Assembly: GCF_026013365.1 (NCBI RefSeq)
Contig: NZ_JAPDOE010000001.1
Span: 558,001-622,000 of the forward strand
DNA length: 64,000 bases
Source: Paenibacillus sp. LS1
GTDB taxonomy: Bacteria > Bacillota > Bacilli > Paenibacillales > Paenibacillaceae
Direction: 5' to 3'
Shown: positions 8,783 to 17,363 of the stretch, piece by piece
Layout of the letters: each line of letters opens with the position of its first letter
Numbering within the stretch: the first letter of the stretch is position 1
Translations under genes and position numbers: made by a program
Notes under the pieces: generated by a model
Database searches by the model: none
What the model was told of the DNA's origin: nothing
The model's input: the letters and a program-made list of their open reading frames with translations, nothing else

Positions 8783-9622
8783 ATGTTACCATTTAGGCTT
8801 TTTCATAATAAAACCAACATCGAATTACCTTTGTCATTGTACAGCTGCGGATTACATCACCAGCACCCGATGTATCGACCTATTGGTTATCCAACATTTC
8901 AATGCATGATTTGCTTTGCAGGATCAGGAACCTTTCACTTTGATAAACAGCCTTATATCAAGATGAGGAGGGGAGATATCTTATTTGTACCAAGCAAACT
9001 CGCTCATGATTATGGTCCTTCGACAAATGAACCCTGGTTATTAGGATTTATAGGAATTGAGGGGAGCTTTGTTGAGTCCCTTGTTAACGCACTTCAACTT
9101 CCAATCATGAAACCAATCTCAATGAGTGAACCTAAATTACAGCAGCTGGAATCAGATATTAGGGAGCTATGGTATGTAAGTGAGCCTAAGGAGCGTGATC
9201 CTTACCATGCAGCCTCGACCAAAATTTATAGTATGTTAACCTACATCGCCACTATGACTCAAAGTGAGAAGCCCATACAAAACTATCGAAGTAGTACAAG
9301 TGCAAAAGATATGCTTCCCGCCTCTGTACAATATATGGAGCAGCATTATATGGAAGACTTAAGCCTTGCTAATATTGCCGATACGGTCGGTTATTCAAAG
9401 CAACATTTTCAACGCAAATTTAAAGAGATTTATGGCGTTAATCCAAGTCATTATTTGCAACGCCTCCGATTACTTAAAGGGGCAGAGCTACTGTCTGAGC
9501 ATACAGAGCTGTCTGTAGGTGAGATCGCGATAATGGTAGGCATGGATTTAAACTATTTTGTACGTTTATTCAAACGTGAGCATGGAATCACTCCTGCTAA
9601 GTATCGTGTCAAGGTTAAATAA
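8783..9622 (+). CDS. AraC-family regulator with N-terminal sugar-binding cupin
   Basis: A 279-residue transcription regulator. The first half is a cupin-like ligand-binding domain (CFAGSGTFHFDKQPYIKMRRG, FVPSKLAHDYG). The last 100 residues hold two helix-turn-helix motifs (LANIADTVGYSKQHFQRKFK and VGEIAIMVGMDLNYFVRLFK) ending in the family's GITPAKYR. An ATG at 8783 gives the usual N-terminus. An in-frame TTG at 8747 is possible but lies upstream of the AAAGGAGAG site. It sits directly downstream of the GH35 gene and is most simply read as its galactoside-responsive activator; this link is inference from position. Confidence 0.87.
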   Translation: MLPFRLFHNKTNIELPLSLYSCGLHHQHPMYRPIGYPTFQCMICFAGSGTFHFDKQPYIKMRRGDILFVPSKLAHDYGPSTNEPWLLGFIGIEGSFVESLVNALQLPIMKPISMSEPKLQQLESDIRELWYVSEPKERDPYHAASTKIYSMLTYIATMTQSEKPIQNYRSSTSAKDMLPASVQYMEQHYMEDLSLANIADTVGYSKQHFQRKFKEIYGVNPSHYLQRLRLLKGAELLSEHTELSVGEIAIMVGMDLNYFVRLFKREHGITPAKYRVKVK

Positions 9623-9684
9623 ATTAATCCCGTATCAGTGAGTAGTGATCTTACAATTAGGAAGATATAATCTACTAGTTTTAG

Positions 9685-10259
9685 CCTAGTTTTTGCAAAC
9701 CATTGAACCACACGGATTTGATTGACAAGGTATCAGGAACGACTCTCTTATCCCGAAAAGGAGAGTATAGAACTTCTTTGACCTATCAGGAGACGTCACT
9801 TCTTCACATTTTGAAAAATGAATTTGAACCAGGGGTCAGTCTCACTTTTCCTGTTGATGATTTGCAACAAACCATGCCATTTAACATCGACAAAGTGAGT
9901 TTTTCTTAGGGGATATATCGGTAAAAACGAAATCCTCTCATGAAAATGGCAGATTTCAATTCAACATTAAAGTGAAGTCGATCGTCAGCATAACTGAAAA
10001 GTTTCTTGAATTTGAGCTTTTGGGAAATTCCGAGGAAATGGCAAATAAATTAAGCAAGGAAATGAAAAAAAGCATGGAGGCGCTTATTAAAAAGTGTCAA
10101 AACTATAATATCGATCCTTTCGGGTATGGCTTTTATGCCAGGGCATATCAGTATCCCTTATACAAGGAAGCACAGGCCGACTGGGGGAAAGAACTATCTC
10201 GAGCGCATTTTGATGTGGAAGTTGATCTTCGAATCGGCTCCACTGGAGCAGTAGAGTAA
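9685..10259 (+). pseudogene. Decayed gerC-type germinant receptor subunit (C-terminal part)
   Basis: Two adjacent reading frames together match the C-terminal half of Ger(x)C lipoproteins, the C subunit of spore germinant receptors. Frame 1 runs to a TAG at 9907-9909 (YQETSLLHILKNEFEPG near its middle). Frame 3 continues with GDISVKTKSSHENGRFQF, MKKSMEALIKKCQNYNID, GFGxxxR-like residues and DWGKELSRAHFDVEVDLRI. One extra T in the T-run near 9897-9901 would restore one frame (KVSFFLGDISV). The N-terminal lipoprotein half is absent: a TAG at 9682 precedes the remnant. No gerA or gerB partner is present. I infer a dead remnant; the frameshift alone could be a sequencing error, but the missing 5' half could not. 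Confidence 0.72.
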
Positions 10260-10292
10260 TTGAACTAACGAGAAATTATAATTGAACAAAAA

Positions 10293-10324
10293 CAGGGAGC
10301 ATACCACCGCGGTATTGCTCCCTG
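10293..10324 (+). terminator. Hairpin after the gerC remnant
   Basis: CAGGGAGCA-TACC pairs with GGTAT-TGCTCCCTG across a five-base loop, one bulge, followed by CTTTCG. Just before it (10260-10275) is TTGAACTAACGAGAAA, a copy of the AACTAACGGG repeat core seen elsewhere in the window. Confidence 0.6.
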
Positions 10325-10362
10325 CTTTCGTTGAAGATAGCTATAATTTCGGAGGGCACCGG

Positions 10363-10554
10363 ATGATACAAAAGGTGTCCATTCCGAATTCAGACAATTT
10401 TACCGGAACGATCGTTTTTTTTCAGGGCAGCGTACTACTTTCGTATGACTTCAGCTCCTATAATTTTGTCTACAATGTCTACGTGGAGAATGATACGATC
10501 CTTTGGTTGTTCGATGATAATAAGGAACGTTCTATCCGTTGTTTGGAGCTTTAG
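10363..10554 (+). CDS. Small hypothetical protein
   Basis: A possible 63-residue protein starting MIQKVSIPNSDNF and ending KERSIRCLEL. GGAGGG lies six bases before the ATG. The frame stays open upstream to 10282, but that stretch overlaps a terminator hairpin and is unlikely to be coding. It is rich in aromatic and beta-branched residues, with no signal peptide, no recognisable domain and no clear partner. It lies between a dead gerC and a collagen-repeat gene, so it could also be debris. Confidence 0.35.
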   Translation: MIQKVSIPNSDNFTGTIVFFQGSVLLSYDFSSYNFVYNVYVENDTILWLFDDNKERSIRCLEL

Positions 10555-10636
10555 TTGAAATCGCAGGGCTCGAATTCTGCAGATGATCGCAACCGAGATG
10601 AAGGAATAATAATTCATTAATATGGGGGAAAGTTAA

Positions 10637-11761
10637 GTGATAAAAAGATTGAAATTATCCATTGTATCTTTGCTTGTAATGACGTTGGTTGTGGTTTCTG
10701 CTGCTCAGGCGTCTCCAATCGGCCAAATAGACGAGATCTCTATTATTGTTAATGATAGTGTAGTCCAGAGCGACGTCAACCCCGTTGTCCATAAAGGAAC
10801 CACACTTATACCTTTAAGGGTCCTTGAAGAATCGCTCGGTGTATCTCTTAACTGGAACAGTTCTACACAAACCATAACGGTTATTAAAGGAGATGCATCG
10901 GGTATTCTAATTATTGGCAACCCGACTGCCAGCGTTAAAATCGGTGATGTAGAGGAAAAGGTCGCGCTCGATCAACCTGCTAAGATCATACAGGGCCGGG
11001 TTATGGTACCAGTACGTTTTATTGCGGAATTATTCGGAGCAAAAGTAGTATGGAATTCCACTATCAAAACCATCATCATCAATACTTTGCCATCAGTTGT
11101 CGAAGAATCGCAGAATTCGACAGGCGATGGAGCGAAGGGAGATAAAGGCGATACCGGAGCGACTGGACCAGTTGGAGCACAAGGAGCTTCGGGTCCAGCA
11201 GGACCACAAGGCCACGTGGGACCGCAAGGAAATCCAGGGCCAGTAGGAGCGCAAGGTCCAGCAGGGCCGCAAGGAGATCCAGGCCCAGCGGGGACTTCTT
11301 TTACCTCGGAAGGATTTTCTGTTACCCGTACGAAATACTCAATCAATAGTAGCACGCTATTTTCGAATTGGAGCGAGGCGTCTCCATATTACGGAAGCCC
11401 TACATTTAATCCTGCTACAGGGATATTTACGGCACCGGATACTGGTAGATATGCCATACATGCAACTGTTAATTATAAGATTGACGCGCCAATCAATGTA
11501 AGCATGGGAAGAGAGATTGATCCGGTTTTTACTGTAAAGAAGAATGGCAATATTGATTTAATAAAAGGTTATATGCCTTTCCTTGACGTTAATATAGCGT
11601 TAGTTTTAACTATGAGAACTGTACTAGGTAGTGCGACGGTGACGTTAACCGGTGATGTAGAGCTGCAGGCAGGTGATCAAGTCGGGTTATATTACGAAGC
11701 TGATGGTCTACCCATTGGATTCAGTACGGATATAGTATGGTCGATTCATCGGCTATCCTAA
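10637..11761 (+). CDS. Secreted stalk-domain protein with collagen-like repeat and C1q/BclA-like tail
   Basis: A 374-residue surface protein with an unusual order of parts. Residues 1-25 are a signal peptide ([14 protein letters not shown]). Residues 35-150 are a pair of copper-amine-oxidase-N-like 'stalk' motifs ([33 protein letters not shown]). Residues about 165-220 are 18 uninterrupted Gly-X-Y triplets ([15 protein letters not shown] and so on). Residues 225-374 form a beta-rich tail like the trimerising C-terminal domains of BclA and C1q ([19 protein letters not shown]). The start is GTG with GGGGGAAAG upstream. A trimeric fibre on the cell or spore surface is likely. Gly-X-Y proteins coat Bacillus exosporium, but no sporulation promoter was recognised here. 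Confidence 0.82.
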   Translation: MIKRLKLSIVSLLVMTLVVVSAAQASPIGQIDEISIIVNDSVVQSDVNPVVHKGTTLIPLRVLEESLGVSLNWNSSTQTITVIKGDASGILIIGNPTASVKIGDVEEKVALDQPAKIIQGRVMVPVRFIAELFGAKVVWNSTIKTIIINTLPSVVEESQNSTGDGAKGDKGDTGATGPVGAQGASGPAGPQGHVGPQGNPGPVGAQGPAGPQGDPGPAGTSFTSEGFSVTRTKYSINSSTLFSNWSEASPYYGSPTFNPATGIFTAPDTGRYAIHATVNYKIDAPINVSMGREIDPVFTVKKNGNIDLIKGYMPFLDVNIALVLTMRTVLGSATVTLTGDVELQAGDQVGLYYEADGLPIGFSTDIVWSIHRLS

Positions 11762-11795
11762 TACAAGGTTACATGAGGTGGGGTTACAATAATAG

Positions 11796-11855
11796 AGCCG
11801 CAGAGCGGCTTTCGTATGATCAGGTTAGCCGGTAATTACTGGTTAGCCTTTTTTT
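11796..11855 (+). terminator. Tandem terminators after the collagen-like gene
   Basis: The first stem is AGCCGC/GCGGCT (11796-11810) followed by TTCG. The second (11822-11849) pairs AGGTTAGCCGGTAA with TTACTGGTTAGCCT through Watson-Crick and G-U pairs, followed by seven T. Confidence 0.8.
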
Positions 11856-11897
11856 GTGGTCGTTTTACGATGAGGGGAGCAGGGAGGATCTGCGGCT

Positions 11898-11981
11898 TTA
11901 GACTACCGGCCCCCTCGGTCCCAACAGTTCATACCCTAACCACGATCCAACAAAGCCAGCAATGATATTTCCGAGTATGCT
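11898..11981 (-). pseudogene. Fragment of a second glsB-like gene
   Basis: The reverse strand reads SILGNIIAGFVGSWLG then YELLGPRGPVV and a TAA stop. This corresponds to VLGNIIAGFIGSWLGTELLGPRGPV of the intact small membrane protein at 2706-2963. Both ends of the gene are missing, so it is a relic of about 27 codons. It sits in an otherwise non-coding 330-base interval before the solute-binding protein gene. Confidence 0.85.
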
Positions 11982-12094
11982 ACTAAACCATTTCCATTTT
12001 AATCCAAGGGTAGTAAAATCGGTTGTACCACCACTAGTCTGAATGCTAGTGCAGATGGGGAGGGAAATGGAAAGTATAGAAAGGAGGCGCGCAG

Positions 12095-13753
12095 GTGTTC
12101 ATGTTTCGACGTCCTTTTATTTTAGCCTTGTTGATGATATGCCTGATGTCAGGCTTGTCTGCTTGTTCTGAGTCAGAGCAATCGGAAGATAGGGGTGCTC
12201 CGACAAAGGCTGACTTCACGGAGCAGATACAGAGCCTTAATCTGAATCTGGAAGAACCGTCATGGAAGCTGGATACCACCCCCGTGAATCTAACGTGGTT
12301 CGTTGGAGCCGAATGGTACGGGCACACTTGGGGTGAGAGCCTGACTTCCAAATATGTCACCCAAAAAACAGGGGTCAATATCGAATTTGAAGTATCAACT
12401 GGTGAACCAAGCGAGATGTTATCACGGATGTTGACGACCGGTAGTCTGCCGGATTTGATAACCATCGGCTCCTGGGAGAGTGCGGTTAACAAACTTCGGG
12501 AGAGTAATCTCATCTATGCCCTGGATGAGCTAGCCAACCAGTATGATCCTTACTTTTACAAGGTAGCAGGTGATGGTGCTCTACAATGGTATCGGCAGGA
12601 AGACGGCCATACCTATGTCATCCCCAATGATGCGTACAGTCCCGAACAGATGCGTTCAACCGGCTTGACGGGAGCGAACCAAACCTTTCTCGTACGTAAA
12701 GATCTGTATGAGTCAATGGGCAAACCGGACTTTACCACACCGAAAGGTTTTCTAAATGCACTGCAATTGTTGAAGAATCAATATTCTGTTTATAAAGGCC
12801 AGCTGATCAGTCCATTTTGGGCACAGGGGAATGCATTCTATGGGATGACCGAATATTTGCAAAATCTGCTTGCGATCCCCCATGAACAGAACGGTAAAGT
12901 ATACGACCGAATGACAGATCCCGATTATATTAAGTGGCTGAAAACATTTCGTACCGCTTACGAGCAGGGCCTGATTAATGTGGATTTTCTGGTCGACTCC
13001 AGTGCACAGGTGCAGGAAAAAACCAACCATGCCCAATATTTTATGATGATTCGGGAATGGACAGATATATCGGACCTCAATTCGAAATTGGAAGTCCTTA
13101 CAAATCAGAGTTCATACTATATTGCTGTAGATGGACCTCGGAGCAGCAGGGGAGAATCCGCCAAACTGTTTCCCGGCAGCATGGATGGCTGGATGGTTAC
13201 GATGATTAGCAGATCCACGGAAAACCCTGAACGAGCCATCCGATTTTTGACCTATCTGACCAGCGAAGAAGGCCAAAGGGATTTATTTTTGGGCAAAGAA
13301 GGTGAAACCTGGGCAATGAAGAACGGCAAACCCCAGTTGACGGCGGCAATGGTTCAGTTGCATGACACGGATAGGGAGCGTCTGGAAAAGGAATATGGCA
13401 TTATGGATACCTACTGGATGCTGCGAAACCCTGCTTTCGTTAACAAGTGGAGACCAGAGAATGCGCCATCCATTAAGCAAATGGAAGAGTTCGCCAACCA
13501 ACAGGCCGATCTGGACAGCGGCATCTATAAGGGACTAGATCCTATAGGGGATTCCGATATTGCGTTAGCTTGGTCACGTATTTCTCAGAATTGGGAAGAA
13601 GTACTGCCAGAACTGATTACAGCGAAGGATGAAGCTGCCTTTGACAAAATTTTCGAAAATTTTCTGATACGTCGTGTGAACTACGGCTTTAATCAGGTGA
13701 TGGAATATCGCCAGGCTGAACTGGAACTGCGGAAAGCCAAGATAGCCAGATAA
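12095..13753 (+). CDS. Extracellular solute-binding lipoprotein (LplA/YtcQ type)
   Basis: A 552-residue family 1 extracellular binding protein. Lipoprotein signal MFMFRRPFILALLMICLM with lipobox LSAC. The mature part has the large two-lobe fold of LplA-type carbohydrate binders (WYGHTWGESLTSKYVTQKTG, TGSLPDLITIGSW, GAxQTFLVRKDLYESMG, NPERAIRFLTYLTSEEGQ). Start GTG at 12095, nine bases after AAAGGAGG. No permease or ATPase lies nearby. Instead it is followed by a YesM kinase, a YesN regulator and a secreted GH16 glucanase. It may feed a permease elsewhere, or act as the extracellular sugar sensor of the kinase. The ligand is probably a beta-glucan oligosaccharide, by neighbourhood only. Confidence 0.88.
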   Translation: MFMFRRPFILALLMICLMSGLSACSESEQSEDRGAPTKADFTEQIQSLNLNLEEPSWKLDTTPVNLTWFVGAEWYGHTWGESLTSKYVTQKTGVNIEFEVSTGEPSEMLSRMLTTGSLPDLITIGSWESAVNKLRESNLIYALDELANQYDPYFYKVAGDGALQWYRQEDGHTYVIPNDAYSPEQMRSTGLTGANQTFLVRKDLYESMGKPDFTTPKGFLNALQLLKNQYSVYKGQLISPFWAQGNAFYGMTEYLQNLLAIPHEQNGKVYDRMTDPDYIKWLKTFRTAYEQGLINVDFLVDSSAQVQEKTNHAQYFMMIREWTDISDLNSKLEVLTNQSSYYIAVDGPRSSRGESAKLFPGSMDGWMVTMISRSTENPERAIRFLTYLTSEEGQRDLFLGKEGETWAMKNGKPQLTAAMVQLHDTDRERLEKEYGIMDTYWMLRNPAFVNKWRPENAPSIKQMEEFANQQADLDSGIYKGLDPIGDSDIALAWSRISQNWEEVLPELITAKDEAAFDKIFENFLIRRVNYGFNQVMEYRQAELELRKAKIAR

Positions 13754-13826
13754 CCATTCCCTACATTGTTAACTATCAGCAAAATAGTAATATATGGTAT
13801 AAAAAAAAGGTGGTGAATGCATCAGA

Positions 13827-15665
13827 ATGAAATACCTACTAACGAGATTGAGGAAGCTTTATCGCAATGCCCGTATATCCCAAAAATTGTTTCTGGCATT
13901 TAGCCTGATGATTGCCATACCTGTTATTTTGATATCCTTTGTGTATATCCGCATGCAAGAAACCCAGCTATATAAGGACGCTATGGCAACGGGCAACAGC
14001 CACGTTTCATGGCTGAATGAACAATTACGCAGAAGAATGGACATGATTGAGAACGCTTCCAACACAACCCTCACTCAGAAATCTTTTGTGGATTTTATTC
14101 ATTCCAATATGCTTGTAGATGGACTACGTCTGGTGAAGTTTAAGCAGAACCAGTTTGAGCAAATGCTTAATATTATTCAAAGCAATGTGATGATCAGTGA
14201 GCTTAGCTTTTACGTCGATAACCCAAACTTGTATGAAATCTGGCCTGAAATCTATCATTATAAGAAATTTTGGCCGCAGGATTATTGGGTAAAGCTTCGG
14301 GACGAAGGTGGTGCGGCTTACCGCTTATTTTCTTTTAGGGATGGTGAACACACATTATCCTACTATCGTCTGGTTCGCCTTCAAGGGCAGGAACAAAAAC
14401 GCCCTAGTATTATGGAAGTGCGAGTCCCACACAGCATGTTTTTCAGCAACCTGCTCCAGGAGAGCAAAGGGGACTTCTTTTCAGTGTTGATGAACGCAAG
14501 CGATCCTCCCCAGTATGTTTACAATCCCCAACATGAGTTTTCTGAGAAGTATGGGCAGGGGATGGAGGAGATCCTTGGCAGTATTCATCGCCAGCTGGAT
14601 GTATCTCCGCAGAAAAGCCCACTTCAGGTCGAGGTAGGAGATCAGAGCTTCTATGTATTGTATCGATACATCGCTCCGTTGAACACTTATGTGGTCGATA
14701 TCGCTTCCCATCAGGCATTGATGAAGGGGCCGCGCAGTTGGTATGCATTTGTGGTAACGATTACATTAGGTGTATTGCTGCTGATTATGCTACTCGTATC
14801 CCAAACGACGCGGCGTATTTTCCGGCGGTTGGACAGCGTACTGGGTTCCATGCGTCAGGTACGGAAAGGCGAGCTGGATGCAATGATTGATACAGGCCTT
14901 GATGAGAACGAAAAAGGGGATGAAATCGATGAAGTGGCGGTGAATTACAATAAAATGTTACATGAGGTCAAACGTCTAATGACACAGGTCGTGGATAAGC
15001 AGTTAATTGCCAAAAACGCACAGTTGCACTCCTTGCATTCGCAGATTAATTCTCATTTTTTATATAACGCCCTTGAATCGATTCGCATGGTGGCAGAGGT
15101 ACAGAGGCAACCTGCTATAGCCAATTCATTGGTGTCGTTGGGCTCCCAGCTACGTTACAGTATGCAGTGGCGTAGCGATACCGTTGCTTTTCGTGAGGAG
15201 CTTGCCAATATCCAAAGTTATATTGAATTTATCAACTTTATGGAAGGCGGCAGTATCGTTATGACGGCGGATCTTCCTCAGGAGATCCTTCGCTACGCCA
15301 TTCCCAAGATGTGTATGCAGCCCATCGTTGAAAATGCAGTTCATCACGGGGCACCTTCAGGCGGCAGGGTAACTATAGGGATTACCTTTTCTGTGGAGAA
15401 TGACAGTCTGCTTTTCATTAACATAAGAGATAACGGAGAGGGGTTAGATCCTGAGATGTTACACCGTCTTCAGGCAATACTGCGGAGCGAATCAGATACG
15501 CCCATGGTTACTAGCAGGAGCGGACTTGGTTTGGAAAACGTGAATAAGCGGTTGCAGCTTCATTATGGCAAGAATTGCGGTCTTTGGATTGATAGTGTGC
15601 AAGGTGCATATACCTGCGTAACGATACGCTTGCCTTGGGAAAATGTAAATCTTGGAGGGTGGTAG
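13827..15665 (+). CDS. YesM-type sensor histidine kinase
   Basis: A 612-residue kinase of the LytS/YesM class. There are membrane helices at about 18-43 (LFLAFSLMIAIPVILISFVYI) and 305-325, with an extracytoplasmic sensor between. HAMP follows (LGSMRQVRKGELDAMID). The His_kinase domain has its His in LHSQINSHFLYNALESI, and the ATPase domain has IPKMCMQPIVENAVHHG and GLGLENVNKRLQLHYG. It lies 73 bases after the binding-protein gene and four bases before the YesN regulator. Such kinases in Paenibacillus usually report extracellular polysaccharide fragments and induce CAZyme genes. Confidence 0.93.
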   Translation: MKYLLTRLRKLYRNARISQKLFLAFSLMIAIPVILISFVYIRMQETQLYKDAMATGNSHVSWLNEQLRRRMDMIENASNTTLTQKSFVDFIHSNMLVDGLRLVKFKQNQFEQMLNIIQSNVMISELSFYVDNPNLYEIWPEIYHYKKFWPQDYWVKLRDEGGAAYRLFSFRDGEHTLSYYRLVRLQGQEQKRPSIMEVRVPHSMFFSNLLQESKGDFFSVLMNASDPPQYVYNPQHEFSEKYGQGMEEILGSIHRQLDVSPQKSPLQVEVGDQSFYVLYRYIAPLNTYVVDIASHQALMKGPRSWYAFVVTITLGVLLLIMLLVSQTTRRIFRRLDSVLGSMRQVRKGELDAMIDTGLDENEKGDEIDEVAVNYNKMLHEVKRLMTQVVDKQLIAKNAQLHSLHSQINSHFLYNALESIRMVAEVQRQPAIANSLVSLGSQLRYSMQWRSDTVAFREELANIQSYIEFINFMEGGSIVMTADLPQEILRYAIPKMCMQPIVENAVHHGAPSGGRVTIGITFSVENDSLLFINIRDNGEGLDPEMLHRLQAILRSESDTPMVTSRSGLGLENVNKRLQLHYGKNCGLWIDSVQGAYTCVTIRLPWENVNLGGW

Positions 15666-15668
15666 AGC

Positions 15669-17210
15669 ATGATGAATATCCTGATTGTGGACGATCAAAA
15701 ACACATTCGTGATGGCCTGCAGGCCATGCTACATCAATTTCCTCTGGAGCTGAGCAACATATACTGTGCCGCGAGCGGGATTGAGGCGCTGTGCCTATTG
15801 CGGCAGCATTGCATTCACATCGTGATTACCGATATTAGGATGCCGGATATGGATGGGTTGGCACTCATGGCTCAAACTAAAGAGGAATACATGGATGTGG
15901 AATACCTCATTATCAGCGGTTATAGTGATTTTACATATGCCCAAAAAGCGATCGGGCTTGGGGCAAAGGGCTACTTGCTCAAACCTTTGAAGCGAGAGGA
16001 TCTGCAAAATTCCCTAGAGCTTGTATGGCAAGAGATCCAGACACGGCAGGCACTTACGCATAATATGCAGCATGTATCCCGTCTCGCCCAAGAGACTGAT
16101 CGTAAAGAATTAAGAATGTTTATGCAAGGTGCGTTAAGTGATGACGCATGGATTCTTCAGATTGAGGAACAAAATGATGCGTTATGGCGTAATTATCGCC
16201 TCGCCCTGCTGCGGGAAGAAGTTAGCATTAACCAGCCCGGAGCCAGCAGCGCTCATAACATGGAAGCCATTGCTTATCGCGTGTTTGGCAGAGAAGGTTG
16301 TATTTGCCTGCAACATCGCCCACACCTGATCCTTGCGGTGGATGCGTCCATAGATCCAAGTGTTTTGCCTGCATCGCTCAAGGAAGAAAAGATCAGTGCC
16401 CTAACAACCATGACTAACCCGATTCAGGGGTTAAAAGACCTACCAGAAGGCTATAACCAAGTGCTTGAGCTCTATCGCCACAGTTATCTGTTTCCTGATC
16501 AGTACAGTATCTCCCCAGCACATATTGAGCATATGGAACAACAGTGGCAACTTCCCTATGAAGACTTATATGAACTGTTCCAGTCGATTGGAACAGATAA
16601 CAGTGGAACAATTACTCAGGGTATTTCTGCAATATTTCGCAAAAAGGTGCTGCAACGTTATCCTATTCGCTATACCCAACAGCTCTGCGCCGCCACCGTT
16701 CAGATGATGGAGGAATACGAACGAGTTATCCGGCCTTACATGGGGGAAGAAGTACTGGACCTTGAATCGTTGCGTAATCTCTTTGATTATCAAGGGATGC
16801 GTGATTATATACAAGCACTGCAACAACAGCTGCTTCGGCTGAATCAGTTATATTATGACTATAAGTGCAGCTATCGAAATTCGCAGGATCTAAATGAAGC
16901 CATTCGTTTCATACACGAGAGTTACCACAAACCGCTGGACCTCGCGATGGTATCCAATCATGTATCGCTTAATTATGCTTATTTTTCAAATCTGTTTAAG
17001 AAGAATATTGGTAAAGGTTTTGCTGAATACCTACGAGATGTACGTCTGGATAAAGCCCGCAAGCTTCTCGCCGAAACCGATCATAAAATTGTTGAGGTGG
17101 CTGCTATGGTTGGCTATGAAAGCTACAAAAGCTTTACACGCGCGTTCCGACTTGTGATGCAGATCCAACCCACAGAGTACCGACAGATGATGCGGCAGAA
17201 GGCAGATTGA
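15669..17210 (+). CDS. YesN-type response regulator with AraC DNA-binding domain
   Basis: A 513-residue regulator. The N-terminal receiver has ILIVDDQ, phospho-acceptor Asp55 in VITDIRMPDMDG and Lys in GYLLKPLKRED. The middle, about 130-400, is a poorly conserved helical linker. The C-terminal AraC pair of helix-turn-helix motifs is at about 410-510 (LAMVSNHVSLNYAYFSNLFK, IVEVAAMVGYESYKSFTRAF, ending QPTEYRQMMR). The gene begins three bases after the kinase stop with GGAGGGTGG upstream, so the pair is co-translated. The likely target is the GH16 gene 154 bases downstream. Confidence 0.93.
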   Translation: MMNILIVDDQKHIRDGLQAMLHQFPLELSNIYCAASGIEALCLLRQHCIHIVITDIRMPDMDGLALMAQTKEEYMDVEYLIISGYSDFTYAQKAIGLGAKGYLLKPLKREDLQNSLELVWQEIQTRQALTHNMQHVSRLAQETDRKELRMFMQGALSDDAWILQIEEQNDALWRNYRLALLREEVSINQPGASSAHNMEAIAYRVFGREGCICLQHRPHLILAVDASIDPSVLPASLKEEKISALTTMTNPIQGLKDLPEGYNQVLELYRHSYLFPDQYSISPAHIEHMEQQWQLPYEDLYELFQSIGTDNSGTITQGISAIFRKKVLQRYPIRYTQQLCAATVQMMEEYERVIRPYMGEEVLDLESLRNLFDYQGMRDYIQALQQQLLRLNQLYYDYKCSYRNSQDLNEAIRFIHESYHKPLDLAMVSNHVSLNYAYFSNLFKKNIGKGFAEYLRDVRLDKARKLLAETDHKIVEVAAMVGYESYKSFTRAFRLVMQIQPTEYRQMMRQKAD

Positions 17211-17363
17211 ATCAAAAGCCAAAAAAATGGGATACCACAAAAACAATTGTACCTTTTCAGCAAATGAACCTATTCGATAGAATAAAGATATTCCCATATG
17301 TAAGCGATTTCCTTAATGCACATGGATTGGGAGAAGCTATTATTCTATTAAAGGAGGGCAATT

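Noticed and set aside
10972-11355. Minus-strand frame rich in Pro, Gly and Cys opposite the collagen repeats
   Set aside because: It is the complement of Gly-X-Y codons and therefore looks collagen-like by symmetry; the plus frame has the signal peptide and ribosome site.
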